From Ensifer sesbaniae (GTDB lineage Bacteria; Pseudomonadota; Alphaproteobacteria; Rhizobiales; Rhizobiaceae), in the NCBI RefSeq assembly GCF_013283665.1, contig NZ_JABEKU010000001.1, positions 434,001 to 498,000 on the forward strand: a stretch of 64,000 nt of DNA. Direction: 5' to 3'. Below are positions 53,533 to 63,085 of the stretch, piece after piece. The notes beneath the pieces are model-generated. The model saw only the letters and a program-made list of their open reading frames with translations. It searched no databases and was not told where the DNA came from. Position numbers and translations under genes: made by a program. Each line of letters opens with the position of its first letter. Position 1 is the stretch's first letter.

Positions 53533-53561
53533 GCCCGCATTCTACATGTTGCGGGCTTTTT
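53533..53561 (+). terminator. Intrinsic terminator at the end of the ugp scar
   Basis: GCCCGCA (53533-53539) pairs with TGCGGGC (53550-53556), followed by TTTTT. It ends the decayed ugp segment and separates it from gshB. Confidence 0.8.
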
Positions 53562-53652
53562 CAGAGTAGAATGGCGTGCGATTTCCGCGGCCACTCCGCT
53601 CTGGCGGTTTGAAATCGATCGCGGGTTTCCGTGATGCAATAGGGACGGGAAG

Positions 53653-54600
53653 ATGGCGAAAATCGTCAATGTCGGGGTCCAGATGGACCATGTGTCGGGC
53701 ATCAACATTGCGGGTGACTCCACCTTCGCGATGAGCCTCGAGGCACAGTGGCGCGGCTATCGCCTCTTCCACTACACGCCCGAAAAACTGTCGCTGCGCG
53801 ACGGCAAGGTCTATGCAAGCGTGCAGCAGATGACGCTGCGCGACGTCAAGGGCGATCACTTCACGCTTGGCGAGGCTGAGCGCGTTGATCTTTCGACCAT
53901 GGACGTCATCCTGCTCCGTCAGGACCCGCCCTTCGACATGGCCTACATCACCTCGACCCACCTTCTGGAGCGCCTGCATCCGAAGACGCTGGTCGTCAAC
54001 GATCCGGCCTGGGTGCGCAACTCGCCGGAGAAGATCTTCGTCACCGAATTCGCCGACCTGATGCCGAAGACGCTGATTACCCGCGACCCCGCCGAGATCG
54101 CCAGCTTCCGCCAGGAGATGGGCGACATCATCCTGAAGCCGCTCTACGGCAATGGCGGCGCTGGTGTTTTCCACTCGACCCGTGACGACCGCAACCTGTC
54201 GTCGCTGCTCGAAATGTTCGGCCAGATGTTCCGCGAGCCCTTCATTGCCCAGGAATACCTGCCGGCGGTGCGCAAGGGCGACAAGCGCATCCTGCTCGTC
54301 GACGGCGAACCGGTCGGCGCCATCAACCGCGTTCCGGCCGCGCACGACGCCCGCTCCAACATGCATGCCGGCGGCCGGCCCGAGCCGACCGAACTGACGG
54401 CCCGCGAAAAGGAAATCTGCGCCCGTATCGCCCCGGCGCTGAAGGCCCGCGGGTTCCTCTTCGTCGGCATCGACGTCATCGGCGACTATATGACCGAGAT
54501 CAACGTCACCTCGCCGACCGGCATCCGCGAAGTGAAGAAATTCGGCGGCGCCGACATAGCCAGCCTGCTCTGGGACGCGATCGAGCACAAGCGCGCCTGA
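53653..54600 (+). CDS. gshB: Glutathione synthetase
   Basis: 315 residues, full length. The ATP-grasp fold is shown by [21 protein letters not shown] (in part [18 protein letters not shown]), [35 protein letters not shown] (ATP-binding loop) and [19 protein letters not shown] (metal and substrate residues). It joins gamma-glutamylcysteine to glycine in the cytoplasm. Normal neighbours yraN and yifB flank it except for the ugp insertion upstream. Confidence 0.97.
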   Translation: MAKIVNVGVQMDHVSGINIAGDSTFAMSLEAQWRGYRLFHYTPEKLSLRDGKVYASVQQMTLRDVKGDHFTLGEAERVDLSTMDVILLRQDPPFDMAYITSTHLLERLHPKTLVVNDPAWVRNSPEKIFVTEFADLMPKTLITRDPAEIASFRQEMGDIILKPLYGNGGAGVFHSTRDDRNLSSLLEMFGQMFREPFIAQEYLPAVRKGDKRILLVDGEPVGAINRVPAAHDARSNMHAGGRPEPTELTAREKEICARIAPALKARGFLFVGIDVIGDYMTEINVTSPTGIREVKKFGGADIASLLWDAIEHKRA

Positions 54601-54650
54601 TCCGACGCTCTTCCTACTGCGTGTCTCCTTGAATCGACCTCGATCTTTGG

Positions 54651-54678
54651 GCGTCTGCTAAGACGCGCGGCGCTATAG
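54651..54678. repeat. Partial RIME-like module
   Basis: GCGTCT...ACGCGCGGCGCTATAG repeats the reverse complement of 4371-4401 (GCGTCT...ACGCGCGGCGCTGTAG) apart from the loop and one or two bases. It lies between gshB and yifB. The long CTGCATG hairpin of the full element is absent. Confidence 0.5.
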
Positions 54679-54884
54679 AGGTACTTCCGGCCAATAGAGA
54701 TTGCCGCGGCTCCGCCCGGGGCTGCTCACTCGAGCGTCCTCGTCGACGACAGCGCGCTGGTTTCGTGCCAGCATATGTTCTGTAATTGTTCTTGTTTTTG
54801 TGCGTGATCCGTGCAAGGCTCCGTCTTGCAACCCAAGGCGGTTGCGGCGCCCATGAGTTGGGCTGCCTGGGCGAGGGGATAATC

Positions 54885-56417
54885 ATGGTCGCGCGTGTCA
54901 GCACGGTCGCATTTCAGGGTATCGAGGGTCTGCCGGTCGACGTTCAGGTGATGGTTGCACCGGGCAAGGTCGGCATGCAGATCGTCGGCCTGCCGGACAA
55001 GGCGGTCGCCGAAAGCCGCGAGCGGGTGCAGGCGGCGCTTCACGCTTCCGGTCTGGCGCTGCCGGCCAAGCGCGTCACCGTCAATCTCGCCCCCGCCGAT
55101 CTGCCCAAGGAAGGCAGCCATTTCGATCTGGCAATCGCGCTTGGCCTGATGGCGGCGCTCGGCGCCATTCCCGGCGACGCGTTGGCGCCCTATGTCGTGA
55201 TCGGCGAACTCAACCTCGATGGCACCATTGCCGCGGTTGCCGGCGCGCTGCCGGCGGCGATCGGCGCCAATGCGCTCGGCAAGGGGCTGATCTGCCCAGC
55301 CGAAAGCGGGGCGGAGGCCGCCTGGGCCGGGGCTGACATCGACATTCTCGCGCCGCGAAGCCTGATCGCCATCGCCAACCATTTCCGCGGCACGCAGGTG
55401 CTTTCGCGGCCGCAGGCCGCGATCCGCTCGGGCTCTGCCAACCTGCCCGACCTCGCCGACATCAAGGGCCAGGAAAGCGCCAAGCGGGCGCTCGAGGTCG
55501 CGGCCGCCGGCAACCACAATCTGCTGATGGTCGGCCCGCCCGGATCGGGAAAGTCGATGCTGGCTGCGCGGCTGCCATCGATCCTGCCGCCACTCAGTCC
55601 GGCCGAGCTCCTCGAAGTGTCGATGATCCATTCGATCGCCGGGCAATTGCCGGGCGGCAAGCTGTCGGACCGGCGGCCGTTCCGCACGCCGCACCATTCC
55701 GCCACCATGGCCGCCATGGTCGGTGGCGGCTTGCGTGCCAAACCCGGCGAGGCGTCGCTCGCCCATCATGGCGTGCTGTTCCTCGACGAGTTTCCGGAAT
55801 TCTCGCCGCAGGTGCTGGATGCACTGCGCCAGCCGCTCGAAACGGCCGAATGCATCATCGCCCGCGCCAATCACCGCGTCAGCTATCCCGCCGCGATCCA
55901 GCTCGTCGCCGCCATGAACCCCTGCCGCTGCGGCATGGCGGGCGAGCCCGGCCACAGCTGCGCGCGTGGACCCCGCTGCATGGCAGACTATCAGGCGCGC
56001 ATCTCCGGCCCGCTGATGGATCGCATCGACATCCGTATCGACGTGCCGGCCGTCAGCGCCGCCGATCTCCTGAAGCCGGCGGCTGCCGAAAGCAGTGAGG
56101 TCGTGGCCCGCCGGGTTGCCCGCGCCCGGGCCTTGCAGATCGACCGCTTCGCCGCCCTTGGCCATGCGGAATTGACGAGCAATGCCCGCTCATCGACATC
56201 GATGATCGAGAAAATCGCCGAGCCCGACACCGCGGGCCTGCAACTCCTCAGGGACGCCGCCGAAAAGATGAAATTCTCCGCGCGCGGCTACCACCGTGTG
56301 CTGAAAGTCGCGCGCACGCTCGCCGACCTCGATGGCGCGCCGACGGTCGGCCGCATCCATCTGGCCGAGGCGATTTCCTACCGCATCGCCGGCGAAAGGC
56401 TGCAGGCGGCGGCATAG
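54885..56417 (+). CDS. YifB/ComM-family Mg-chelatase-like AAA+ ATPase
   Basis: 510 residues. The N-terminal Lon-protease-like domain (VARVSTVAFQGIEGLPVDV) is followed by the AAA+ core with Walker A at 217-224 (VGPPGSGKS), Walker B (GVLFLDEFPEFSP) and a zinc-like cysteine cluster AMNPCRCGMAGEPGHSC. This is ComM/YifB, a hexameric helicase that extends branch migration during natural transformation and is widespread also in non-competent bacteria. GAGGGG precedes the ATG at 54885, chosen over longer open frame. Confidence 0.95.
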   Translation: MVARVSTVAFQGIEGLPVDVQVMVAPGKVGMQIVGLPDKAVAESRERVQAALHASGLALPAKRVTVNLAPADLPKEGSHFDLAIALGLMAALGAIPGDALAPYVVIGELNLDGTIAAVAGALPAAIGANALGKGLICPAESGAEAAWAGADIDILAPRSLIAIANHFRGTQVLSRPQAAIRSGSANLPDLADIKGQESAKRALEVAAAGNHNLLMVGPPGSGKSMLAARLPSILPPLSPAELLEVSMIHSIAGQLPGGKLSDRRPFRTPHHSATMAAMVGGGLRAKPGEASLAHHGVLFLDEFPEFSPQVLDALRQPLETAECIIARANHRVSYPAAIQLVAAMNPCRCGMAGEPGHSCARGPRCMADYQARISGPLMDRIDIRIDVPAVSAADLLKPAAAESSEVVARRVARARALQIDRFAALGHAELTSNARSSTSMIEKIAEPDTAGLQLLRDAAEKMKFSARGYHRVLKVARTLADLDGAPTVGRIHLAEAISYRIAGERLQAAA

Positions 56418-56502
56418 CAGACGGTCGGCTCTGCGACACCCGATCCATGTGTTTCACGACGCCGGCCCGCGCGGCGCCCTTTGACCAGGTCTGGCAGGCC
56501 GA

Positions 56503-57471
56503 TCAGCCGCCGAGGCCCTCGAACAGCGCCGTCGAGAGATAGCGTTCGGCGAAGGACGGGATGATGACGACAATGGTCTTGCCGGCATTTTCCTCACGCT
56601 GGCCGACCTCGATCGCGGCCGTCAGTGCCGCGCCGGCGGAGATGCCCACCGGCACGCCTTCGAGCCTGGCGACGAGGCGGGCGGCGTCGATGGCTTCGCC
56701 GCTATTGACCGTGACGATCTCGTCATAGATCGAGGTGTCGAGGATTGCCGGGGCGAAGCCTGCGCCGATGCCCTGGATTTTGTGCGGGCCGGGCGCTCCA
56801 CCGGAGAGAACGGGCGATTCCTCCGGCTCGACCGCGATCACCTGGATCGAAGGCTTGCGCGCCTTCAATACCTGGCCGGCACCGGTGATCGTGCCGCCGG
56901 TGCCGATACCGGACACGAAGATGTCGACCGCGCCGTCGGTATCGTTCCAGATCTCCTCTGCCGTGGTCTTGCGGTGAATTTCCGGGTTGGCCGGATTTTC
57001 GAACTGCTGCGGGATGATCGCGTCGGGCAGGGTCTCGACCAGTTCCTGTGCCTTGGCGATCGCGCCCTTCATGCCTTTGGCGCCTTCCGTCAGCACCAGT
57101 TCGGCGCCGAGCAGCGCCAGCATCTTGCGTCGCTCGACCGACATGGTCTCCGGCATGGTGAGGATCAGCTTGTAGCCCTTGGCAGCGGCGACGAAGGCGA
57201 GCGCGATGCCGGTATTGCCCGAGGTCGGTTCGATCAGGGTCGTGCGGCCGGGAACGATCTTGCCCTGGGCTTCCAGGCTCTCGATCATCGCCACGCCGAT
57301 GCGGTCCTTGACCGAGGCGATCGGATTGAAGAATTCGAGCTTGGCGAGCAGGTTCGCCTTCACGCCCTTCTCCTTGGCAAGCTTGTCCAGCCGCACGATG
57401 GGCGTGTCGCCGATCGTTTCCGTAATCGAGGAATAGACGCGGCCGCGGCCGGGCTTGCGTGTGTCGGACAT
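56503..57471 (-). CDS. cysK: Cysteine synthase A (O-acetylserine sulfhydrylase)
   Basis: 322 residues. Pyridoxal phosphate binds at Lys55 ([13 protein letters not shown]), the substrate loop is [12 protein letters not shown], and the phosphate-binding [12 protein letters not shown] is intact. The [15 protein letters not shown] opening is that of the CysK/CysM fold. It makes cysteine from O-acetylserine and sulfide. The ATG at 57471 has GGGAGAG upstream; the longer open frame has no similarity. Convergent with yifB, 85 bases apart. Confidence 0.95.
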   Translation of the reverse strand: MSDTRKPGRGRVYSSITETIGDTPIVRLDKLAKEKGVKANLLAKLEFFNPIASVKDRIGVAMIESLEAQGKIVPGRTTLIEPTSGNTGIALAFVAAAKGYKLILTMPETMSVERRKMLALLGAELVLTEGAKGMKGAIAKAQELVETLPDAIIPQQFENPANPEIHRKTTAEEIWNDTDGAVDIFVSGIGTGGTITGAGQVLKARKPSIQVIAVEPEESPVLSGGAPGPHKIQGIGAGFAPAILDTSIYDEIVTVNSGEAIDAARLVARLEGVPVGISAGAALTAAIEVGQREENAGKTIVVIIPSFAERYLSTALFEGLGG

Positions 57472-57608
57472 GAGGCTCTCCCTTGGACGTAGATTGTTCG
57501 TCTCTGAGAATAGGAACAACGGCCGTCCAATGCCAGAACGGCGAACGCGACAGGATGACCTGCCGAAGGAAAAATCACCGGCGAATGCGTTGTTCGGGAA
57601 AAGTTCTT

Positions 57609-58226
57609 TCAGCCCGCGCGAACGGCGATATAGGCGGCCGTTCCCGCAAGCACGCTGGCTGCTACACGGTTCAGCGCCTTCAGCGCCTTGGGTTGCTTGA
57701 GCAGCAAGCGCGCCCGCGCGGCGAGCAGCATGTAGGGAACGAGCACCGTCAAGAGCACCAGGAAGGTTGCCGTCAGCAGCAGGCCGTAGTCGCGCGGGCC
57801 GATCGCGGCAATGTCGATCAGCGTCGGCACCAGCGCCACATAGAACAGCATCGTCTTCGGGTTGCCGAGAGTGACGAGCAGGCCGGAGACGAACGACATT
57901 GCCGCATTCGTCGATGGCTTCGCCTTGATGTCCTTAGGCAGCAGCCCGGCGGTCCAGAGCTTCCAGGCGATATAGCCGAGATAGAGCACCCCGGCGAACT
58001 TCACCACCAGGAAGATGGTGGTGAAGGTCTGCGCAATCAGCGCCAGCCCGAGCACGACAGCCGTCAGATAGACCATATCGCCGAGGATCACGCCGAGGCC
58101 CATGAAGAAGGTTTCGCGAAAGCCGGAACCGAGCGCCCGCGCGACCAGCGCGGTCACGCCGGGACCGGGGATGGCCGCCGCGATGAAAAGGGCACCGCTA
58201 TAGGCGATGAGGGCCGCGAGCGTCAT
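57609..58226 (-). CDS. LysE/RhtB-family exporter
   Basis: 205 residues with six membrane helices. [20 protein letters not shown] at the start carries the family PGP motif; [20 protein letters not shown] is the second conserved block. GGGAGGA precedes the ATG at 58226. Members export amino acids or homoserine lactone-like compounds. It is divergent from a second LysE-type gene (58404) across 177 bases. Confidence 0.9.
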   Translation of the reverse strand: MTLAALIAYSGALFIAAAIPGPGVTALVARALGSGFRETFFMGLGVILGDMVYLTAVVLGLALIAQTFTTIFLVVKFAGVLYLGYIAWKLWTAGLLPKDIKAKPSTNAAMSFVSGLLVTLGNPKTMLFYVALVPTLIDIAAIGPRDYGLLLTATFLVLLTVLVPYMLLAARARLLLKQPKALKALNRVAASVLAGTAAYIAVRAG

Positions 58227-58403
58227 GGACGTTCCTCCCAATGGTGGTGCAGGCTTTTAACGCAAACCGCCAAAAAGGGAAATCATGGGACGGCGGCCAA
58301 TGGGCGCGTCTGGCGGCAAAATTGACCGGGTGACAAGTCTGGCATTGCCCGCCGACGCCGGATCGGTAGAGCTTGCTGAAAAACGAGCGAAAGGCGCGCT
58401 TCC

Positions 58404-59036
58404 ATGCCGGAATTGAAGGATCTCATCGGCTTTGCCCTGCTGGCACTCGGCATGGTGCTGACCCCGGGGCCGAACATGATCTACCTGATCTCGCGCTCGA
58501 TCAGCCAGGGACCGGGCGCCGGACTGATCTCGCTCGGCGGCGTCGCACTCGGTTTCGTCGTCTACATGGTCTCTGCCGCGCTCGGCATCACCGCGCTGCT
58601 TCTCGCCGTGCCCTTCGCCTATGACGCGCTGCGTCTCGCAGGCGCCGGCTATCTTCTCTATCTCGCCTGGCAGGCGGTCAGGCCGGGCGGTCGGTCGCCT
58701 TTTCAGGTCCGCCAACTGCCGAAGGACGGGCCGAAGAAGCTCTTCGTCATGGGGTTCCTGACGAGCCTGCTCAATCCCAAGGTGGCGGTGCTCTATCTTT
58801 CGCTTCTGCCCCAGTTCATCCGGCCGGAGCTCGGCAATGTGCTCGGCCAGTCGCTGGTCTTCGGCTCGATCCAGATTGTGACCAGCGTTACCGTCAACGC
58901 GATGATCGCGCTTGCAGCCAGCGGCATCGCCGCGTTTCTCGCCGGGCGGCCGCTGTTCATGGTGGTTCAGCGCTGGGCCATGGGCACGGCGCTGTTCGGC
59001 TTTGCGCTCGGCATGGCGGCCGAAGCGCGGCGATAG
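58404..59036 (+). CDS. LysE/RhtB-family exporter
   Basis: 210 residues, six membrane helices. LLALGMVLTPGPNMIYLISR has the PGPN motif, FVMGFLTSLLNPKVAVLYLS is the second block. It is divergent from another member of the same family with limited similarity, so the pair is not a recent duplication. Substrate unknown. Confidence 0.9.
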   Translation: MPELKDLIGFALLALGMVLTPGPNMIYLISRSISQGPGAGLISLGGVALGFVVYMVSAALGITALLLAVPFAYDALRLAGAGYLLYLAWQAVRPGGRSPFQVRQLPKDGPKKLFVMGFLTSLLNPKVAVLYLSLLPQFIRPELGNVLGQSLVFGSIQIVTSVTVNAMIALAASGIAAFLAGRPLFMVVQRWAMGTALFGFALGMAAEARR

Positions 59037-59062
59037 CCGGTGCCTGCCCTATCCCCAGAGGA

Positions 59063-59368
59063 TTACTCGAAAACCGGCCGCATGAAGCTGCGCTCGTAGC
59101 TGACGATGCAGCGCGTCCTCTCGGCATAGGCGAAAGCCTCCAGGCATTCCGGATCCGCGGCCATCTCCTTGCGATAGCTCTCGTAGGCCGCAAGGCTCGG
59201 AAAGCTGAAAAGCGCGAGCGCGATGTTGTTTGCCCCCTCATGCGGCATGAAATAGCCGTGATGCGTTCCGCCCAGCCGATTGACGAGCGGAATCCAGAGC
59301 TTGGCGTAGTGCTCGAACTCGGCGAGCTTGTAGGGGTCGATGACGTATTTCAGGTAGCAGGTGATCAT
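59063..59368 (-). CDS. NIPSNAP-family protein
   Basis: 101 residues, dimeric alpha/beta barrel. LKYVIDPYKLAEFEHYAKLW and GGTHHGYFMPHEGANNIALA are the family blocks. Function unknown. Its ATG overlaps the stop of the DMT transporter by four bases (ATGA at 59365-59368), so it is coupled to it; the gene order is transporter first. Confidence 0.9.
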   Translation of the reverse strand: MITCYLKYVIDPYKLAEFEHYAKLWIPLVNRLGGTHHGYFMPHEGANNIALALFSFPSLAAYESYRKEMAADPECLEAFAYAERTRCIVSYERSFMRPVFE

Positions 59369-60279
59369 GCCGTTCTCCCTTCGCGCTCACGCTTGATAGT
59401 GGAGGGGAGGCGAAGTTTCCAGCCGAGATTCATGCCGGCGGCGGCGATCAGGATCGCCACAGAGCCGAGGATCTGGACCGGCTGCAATTGATGGCCGAAA
59501 GCGACGCGGTCCACGACGATGGCTGCGATCGGGTAAATGAAGGAGAGCGCGCCGGTCATATGCGTCGGCAGCCGCTGGATCGCGCCATAGAGCAGCACAT
59601 ACATCAGCCCGGTGTGGATGACACCGAGGGTGAGGAGGATCGACCACTGTGCGGGCCCTGATGGTGCGGCGGCGGCGAGCGTCATCGGCGCGAGCATCAC
59701 GGTCCCGGTGATCACCTGTACCAGCGCGATCAGATGCGGCGGCGTGCCCTTGAGCAACTTCGTTGTGATCGCTGCGATCGCATAGAAGAAGGCGGCAGCG
59801 ACCGCGAGCGCAATGCCGGTCAGATAGCTTTCCGGGGCGAAGCCCTGGCCGGGCTTGGCGGCGACGATCGCCAGCATGCCGGCGAAGGAGACGGTAAGCC
59901 AAAAGATCTTGGTGGCGGTGATCTTCTCGCCGAGGAACAGCGCGCCGAGGCCCAGCAGCATGAAGGGTTGCGTGTTGTAGACCATCGTGGCGATCGAGAT
60001 CGACGCATGGGAATAGGCGGCGAAGAGCAACAGCCAGTTGACGACGATCGCGATGCCGCCGGCAACCGAGAGCAGCAGCATCCGCCGGCTGAAGTGACGA
60101 CGCTCGAGGAGCCCGAGCGCCCAGGCGATGGCCACGAGAGTGAAGGCCCCGAAGATGCAGCGCCAAAACACCACGCTCGTCACCGGCTGCCCCGACATCA
60201 GCACGAACAAGCCGATGGTTCCGGATATCAGCATGGCCGCCGTCATCTCGGTGCTGCCGCGCTTGAGTTCGTTGTTCAT
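59365..60279 (-). CDS. EamA-family (DMT) transporter
   Basis: 304 residues, ten membrane helices in two EamA halves. The first half has SVVFWRCIFGAFTLVAIAW and ASISIATMVYNTQPFMLLGL, the second KLLKGTPPHLIALVQVITGT and the closing SFIYPIAAIVVDRVAFG. Direction of transport and substrate unknown. It is divergent from an AsnC-type regulator with a clear palindrome between them, so regulation by an amino-acid-like effector is likely. Confidence 0.92.
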   Translation of the reverse strand: MNNELKRGSTEMTAAMLISGTIGLFVLMSGQPVTSVVFWRCIFGAFTLVAIAWALGLLERRHFSRRMLLLSVAGGIAIVVNWLLLFAAYSHASISIATMVYNTQPFMLLGLGALFLGEKITATKIFWLTVSFAGMLAIVAAKPGQGFAPESYLTGIALAVAAAFFYAIAAITTKLLKGTPPHLIALVQVITGTVMLAPMTLAAAAPSGPAQWSILLTLGVIHTGLMYVLLYGAIQRLPTHMTGALSFIYPIAAIVVDRVAFGHQLQPVQILGSVAILIAAAGMNLGWKLRLPSTIKREREGRTA

Positions 60280-60347
60280 GACCACTGCTCCATGTTTGGT
60301 GATTGGAGAATAGCCGGTGCTTACGGCCTTTCCCATGGATGAACAAA

Positions 60348-60367
60348 GGCAATTATGCTATATTGCC
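60348..60367. promoter_or_regulatory. Palindromic operator between DMT transporter and AsnC regulator
   Basis: GGCAATTATGCTATATTGCC has perfect six-base arms (GGCAAT/ATTGCC) around an A/T-rich centre. It lies 69 bases from the transporter start and 45 from the regulator start, the position expected of the AsnC/Lrp binding site. Confidence 0.7.
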
Positions 60368-60411
60368 TAATTATCGAAGTTCTGTTTGTTGTTGTGGCTT
60401 ATGGTGTCGTG

Positions 60412-60849
60412 ATGCTGGACGAGATTGACCGACGAATCCTCGACATTCTGGCGGCCAATGCCCGGGTGTCGCTGAAGGAACTGGCGCAGGAGGCGGGGCT
60501 ATCCTCTCCGAGTGCTGCGGATCGTCTCCGCAAGCTGGAAGAGCGCGGCATTCTCGACGGCTTCACCATCGCCCTCAACCCGGTGAAAGTCGGCTATCCG
60601 CTGCAGGCCGTCATCCGCGTGCGGCCGATGCCGGGCATGCTGCACATCGTCGAGCGGCTGATCCAGGACACGCCCGAAATCGTCGAATGCGACAAGGTCA
60701 CCGGCGACGATTGTTTCATCGCCAAGCTCTTCGTTCGCGACATGGCGCAGCTCGACACGATCCTCGACCGGATCGCCGAGAAGGCGCAGACCAACACTTC
60801 GATCGTCAAGTCGTCGCCGGTCAAGCGCCGCCTGCCGCCTCTGATTTAG
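60412..60849 (+). CDS. Lrp/AsnC-family transcriptional regulator
   Basis: 145 residues. The helix-turn-helix is SLKELAQEAGLSSPSAADRL, and the RAM domain follows with PLQAVIRVRPMPGML and VTGDDCFIAKLFVRDMAQL. The ATG at 60412 fits the family start (MLDEIDRRIL); the frame is open upstream over an A/T-rich promoter region. It is divergent from the DMT transporter/NIPSNAP pair, its probable target. Confidence 0.92.
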   Translation: MLDEIDRRILDILAANARVSLKELAQEAGLSSPSAADRLRKLEERGILDGFTIALNPVKVGYPLQAVIRVRPMPGMLHIVERLIQDTPEIVECDKVTGDDCFIAKLFVRDMAQLDTILDRIAEKAQTNTSIVKSSPVKRRLPPLI

Positions 60850-60860
60850 AAAAATCTCGT

Positions 60861-61334
60861 TTAAACGCCCGTCGAGCCGAAGCCGCCGGCGCCGCGGGCC
60901 GTCTCGCTCGCCCCGTCAGCCTCGCGGACCGTGACCTGCGTGACCGGCGCGATCACCATCTGGGCAATGCGCATGCCGCGCTCGATGACGAAATCCTCGT
61001 CGCCGAGATTGACGAGCAGCACCTTCACCTCGCCGCGATAGTCGCTGTCGATCGTGCCGGGCGTGTTGAGGCAGGTGATGCCATGCTTGAAGGCGAGCCC
61101 TGAGCGCGGGCGGATCTGCGCCTCATAGCCCGCCGGAACCTCGAAGACGAAGCCCGTCGGCACCAGCGCCCGCTTGCCCGGCGTGAGCATGAGCGGGCGA
61201 TCGGCGGGAACGGCCGCGCGCAAATCCATGCCAGCGGCACCGGATGTCTCATAGGCCGGCAGCTCGAGGCCCTCGCCGTGCGGCAGGCGAACGAGGTTGA
61301 GGGTCGGGCGGGATTCGGATGGATGTGTGCTCAT
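60861..61334 (-). CDS. dut: dUTP diphosphatase (dUTPase)
   Basis: 157 residues with the five dUTPase motifs: [11 protein letters not shown] (1), [11 protein letters not shown] (2), [20 protein letters not shown] (3, catalytic Asp), [10 protein letters not shown] (4) and [10 protein letters not shown] (5) at the C-terminus. The trimeric enzyme keeps uracil out of DNA by cutting dUTP. Convergent with the AsnC gene, divergent from prfC. Confidence 0.97.
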   Translation of the reverse strand: MSTHPSESRPTLNLVRLPHGEGLELPAYETSGAAGMDLRAAVPADRPLMLTPGKRALVPTGFVFEVPAGYEAQIRPRSGLAFKHGITCLNTPGTIDSDYRGEVKVLLVNLGDEDFVIERGMRIAQMVIAPVTQVTVREADGASETARGAGGFGSTGV

Positions 61335-61425
61335 GGTCGCATAAGCCGGCGCGTGGGTGCCTCGGTCAATTGCATAATCGGGGCCGAGCCTGTAAAGGAC
61401 GCGGCAACTCACAGGATTCTACGAC

Positions 61426-63009
61426 ATGGCTGAAACTCTCGCCGAGGCGGTCTCCCGCCGCCGCACATTTGCGATCATTGCGCACCCGGACGCCGGTAAG
61501 ACCACGCTCACCGAAAAGCTGCTGCTGTTCGGCGGCGCCATCCAGCTCGCCGGCGAGGTCAAGGCCAAGAAGGATCGCATCCAGACCCGTTCGGACTGGA
61601 TGAAGATCGAGCGCGAGCGCGGCATCTCGGTCGTCACCTCGGTGATGACCTTCGAATATGGCGGCAACGTCTTCAACATTCTCGATACGCCCGGCCACGA
61701 AGACTTCGCCGACGACACCTATCGCACGCTGACGGCGGTGGATGCCGCGGTCATGGTCATCGACGCCGCCAAGGGTATCGAGCCGCGCACGCTGAAGCTT
61801 TTCGAAGTCTGCCGCATGCGTGATATCCCGATCATCACCTTCGTCAACAAGATGGACCGCGAGAGCCGCGATCCCTTCGAGATCCTGGATGAAGTCGAGG
61901 AAAAGCTGGCGCTCGATTGCGCGCCGGTGACCTGGCCGATCGGCCGGTCCAAGACCTTCTGCGGTTCCTATCATCTGGCCGACAACACCGTGCGCGGCTC
62001 CGATACGCAGGAAATTCCGACCAAGGTCAGCGGTGCGGAAATGGCCTCCCATCGCCTGCCGGAAAACGAGCGCGACGCCTTCACCGACGAGCTGACGCTG
62101 GCGATCGAGGCCTGCAAGCCCTTCGACAAGACGGCCTTTCTCGAGGGTCACCTGACGCCGGTCTTCTTCGGCTCGGCGCTGCGCAACTTCGGTGTGCGCG
62201 ATCTCATCAACGCGCTCGGCGAGATGGCTCCGCCGCCGCGTGACCAGGTGGCGGATATCCGCACGGTGCACGCGACCGACGACAAGATGACGGCTTTCGT
62301 CTTCAAGATTCAGGCCAACATGGACCCGAACCATCGCGACCGTATCGCCTTTGCCCGCGTCTGCTCCGGCAAGCTCGAGCGCGGCATGAAGGCGCGCCTG
62401 TCGCGCACCGGCAAGCAACTGGGCCTCAGCGCTCCGCAGTTCTTCTTCGCTTCGCAGCGTCAGCTCGCCGATACCGCCTATGCGGGCGACGTCGTCGGCA
62501 TCCCGAACCACGGCACGCTTCGTATCGGCGACACGCTGACTGAGGGTGAGCCGCTGGTGTTCCAGGGCGTGCCGAATTTCTCGCCGGAAATCCTGCGCCG
62601 CGTACGGCTGGAAGATGCGATGAAGGCGAAGAAGCTGAAGGAAGCGCTGCAGCAGATGGCGGAAGAGGGCGTCGTCCAGCTCTTCTCGCCCGAAGACGGC
62701 TCGCCGGCGATCGTCGGCGTCGTCGGCGCACTGCAGCTCGACGTGTTGAAGGAACGCCTCAGCGCCGAATACGGCCTGCCGGTCTCCTTCGAAATGTCGC
62801 GCTTCTCGGTCTGCCGCTGGATTTCGGCCGATCAGGCCGCCGATCTCGACAAGTTTATCACGGCGCGCCGCGGCGACATCGCCCGCGATCTCGACGGCGA
62901 CCCGGTCTTCCTCGCGCAGGACAGCTTCTCGCTGCGCTACGAGGCAGAACGCTACCCGGCGATCAAGATGGTCGCGATCAAGGAATATCACGTCGCCAAG
63001 GCAGCCTGA
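61426..63009 (+). CDS. prfC: Peptide chain release factor 3
   Basis: 527 residues, full length. GTPase motifs: AHPDAGKTTLTEKLLLFGGA (G1), RGISVVTSVM (G2 region), DTPGHEDFADDTYRTL (G3) and FVNKMDRESRD (G4). The later domains contain FSPEILRRVRLEDAMKAKKL and end normally. It speeds recycling of release factors 1 and 2 after termination. Stands alone. Confidence 0.98.
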   Translation: MAETLAEAVSRRRTFAIIAHPDAGKTTLTEKLLLFGGAIQLAGEVKAKKDRIQTRSDWMKIERERGISVVTSVMTFEYGGNVFNILDTPGHEDFADDTYRTLTAVDAAVMVIDAAKGIEPRTLKLFEVCRMRDIPIITFVNKMDRESRDPFEILDEVEEKLALDCAPVTWPIGRSKTFCGSYHLADNTVRGSDTQEIPTKVSGAEMASHRLPENERDAFTDELTLAIEACKPFDKTAFLEGHLTPVFFGSALRNFGVRDLINALGEMAPPPRDQVADIRTVHATDDKMTAFVFKIQANMDPNHRDRIAFARVCSGKLERGMKARLSRTGKQLGLSAPQFFFASQRQLADTAYAGDVVGIPNHGTLRIGDTLTEGEPLVFQGVPNFSPEILRRVRLEDAMKAKKLKEALQQMAEEGVVQLFSPEDGSPAIVGVVGALQLDVLKERLSAEYGLPVSFEMSRFSVCRWISADQAADLDKFITARRGDIARDLDGDPVFLAQDSFSLRYEAERYPAIKMVAIKEYHVAKAA

Positions 63010-63085
63010 TCACCCAATCATGCCGGCCAGTGCTGAAGCATCGGCCGGCCTTTCGGCGCTGAAGTACCGCGTCTGAACGAGATCC

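Noticed and set aside
57609-59036. Two adjacent LysE-type exporters as a recent duplication
   Set aside because: The proteins differ in most positions, including around the PGP motif, so they are ancient relatives, not a fresh copy.
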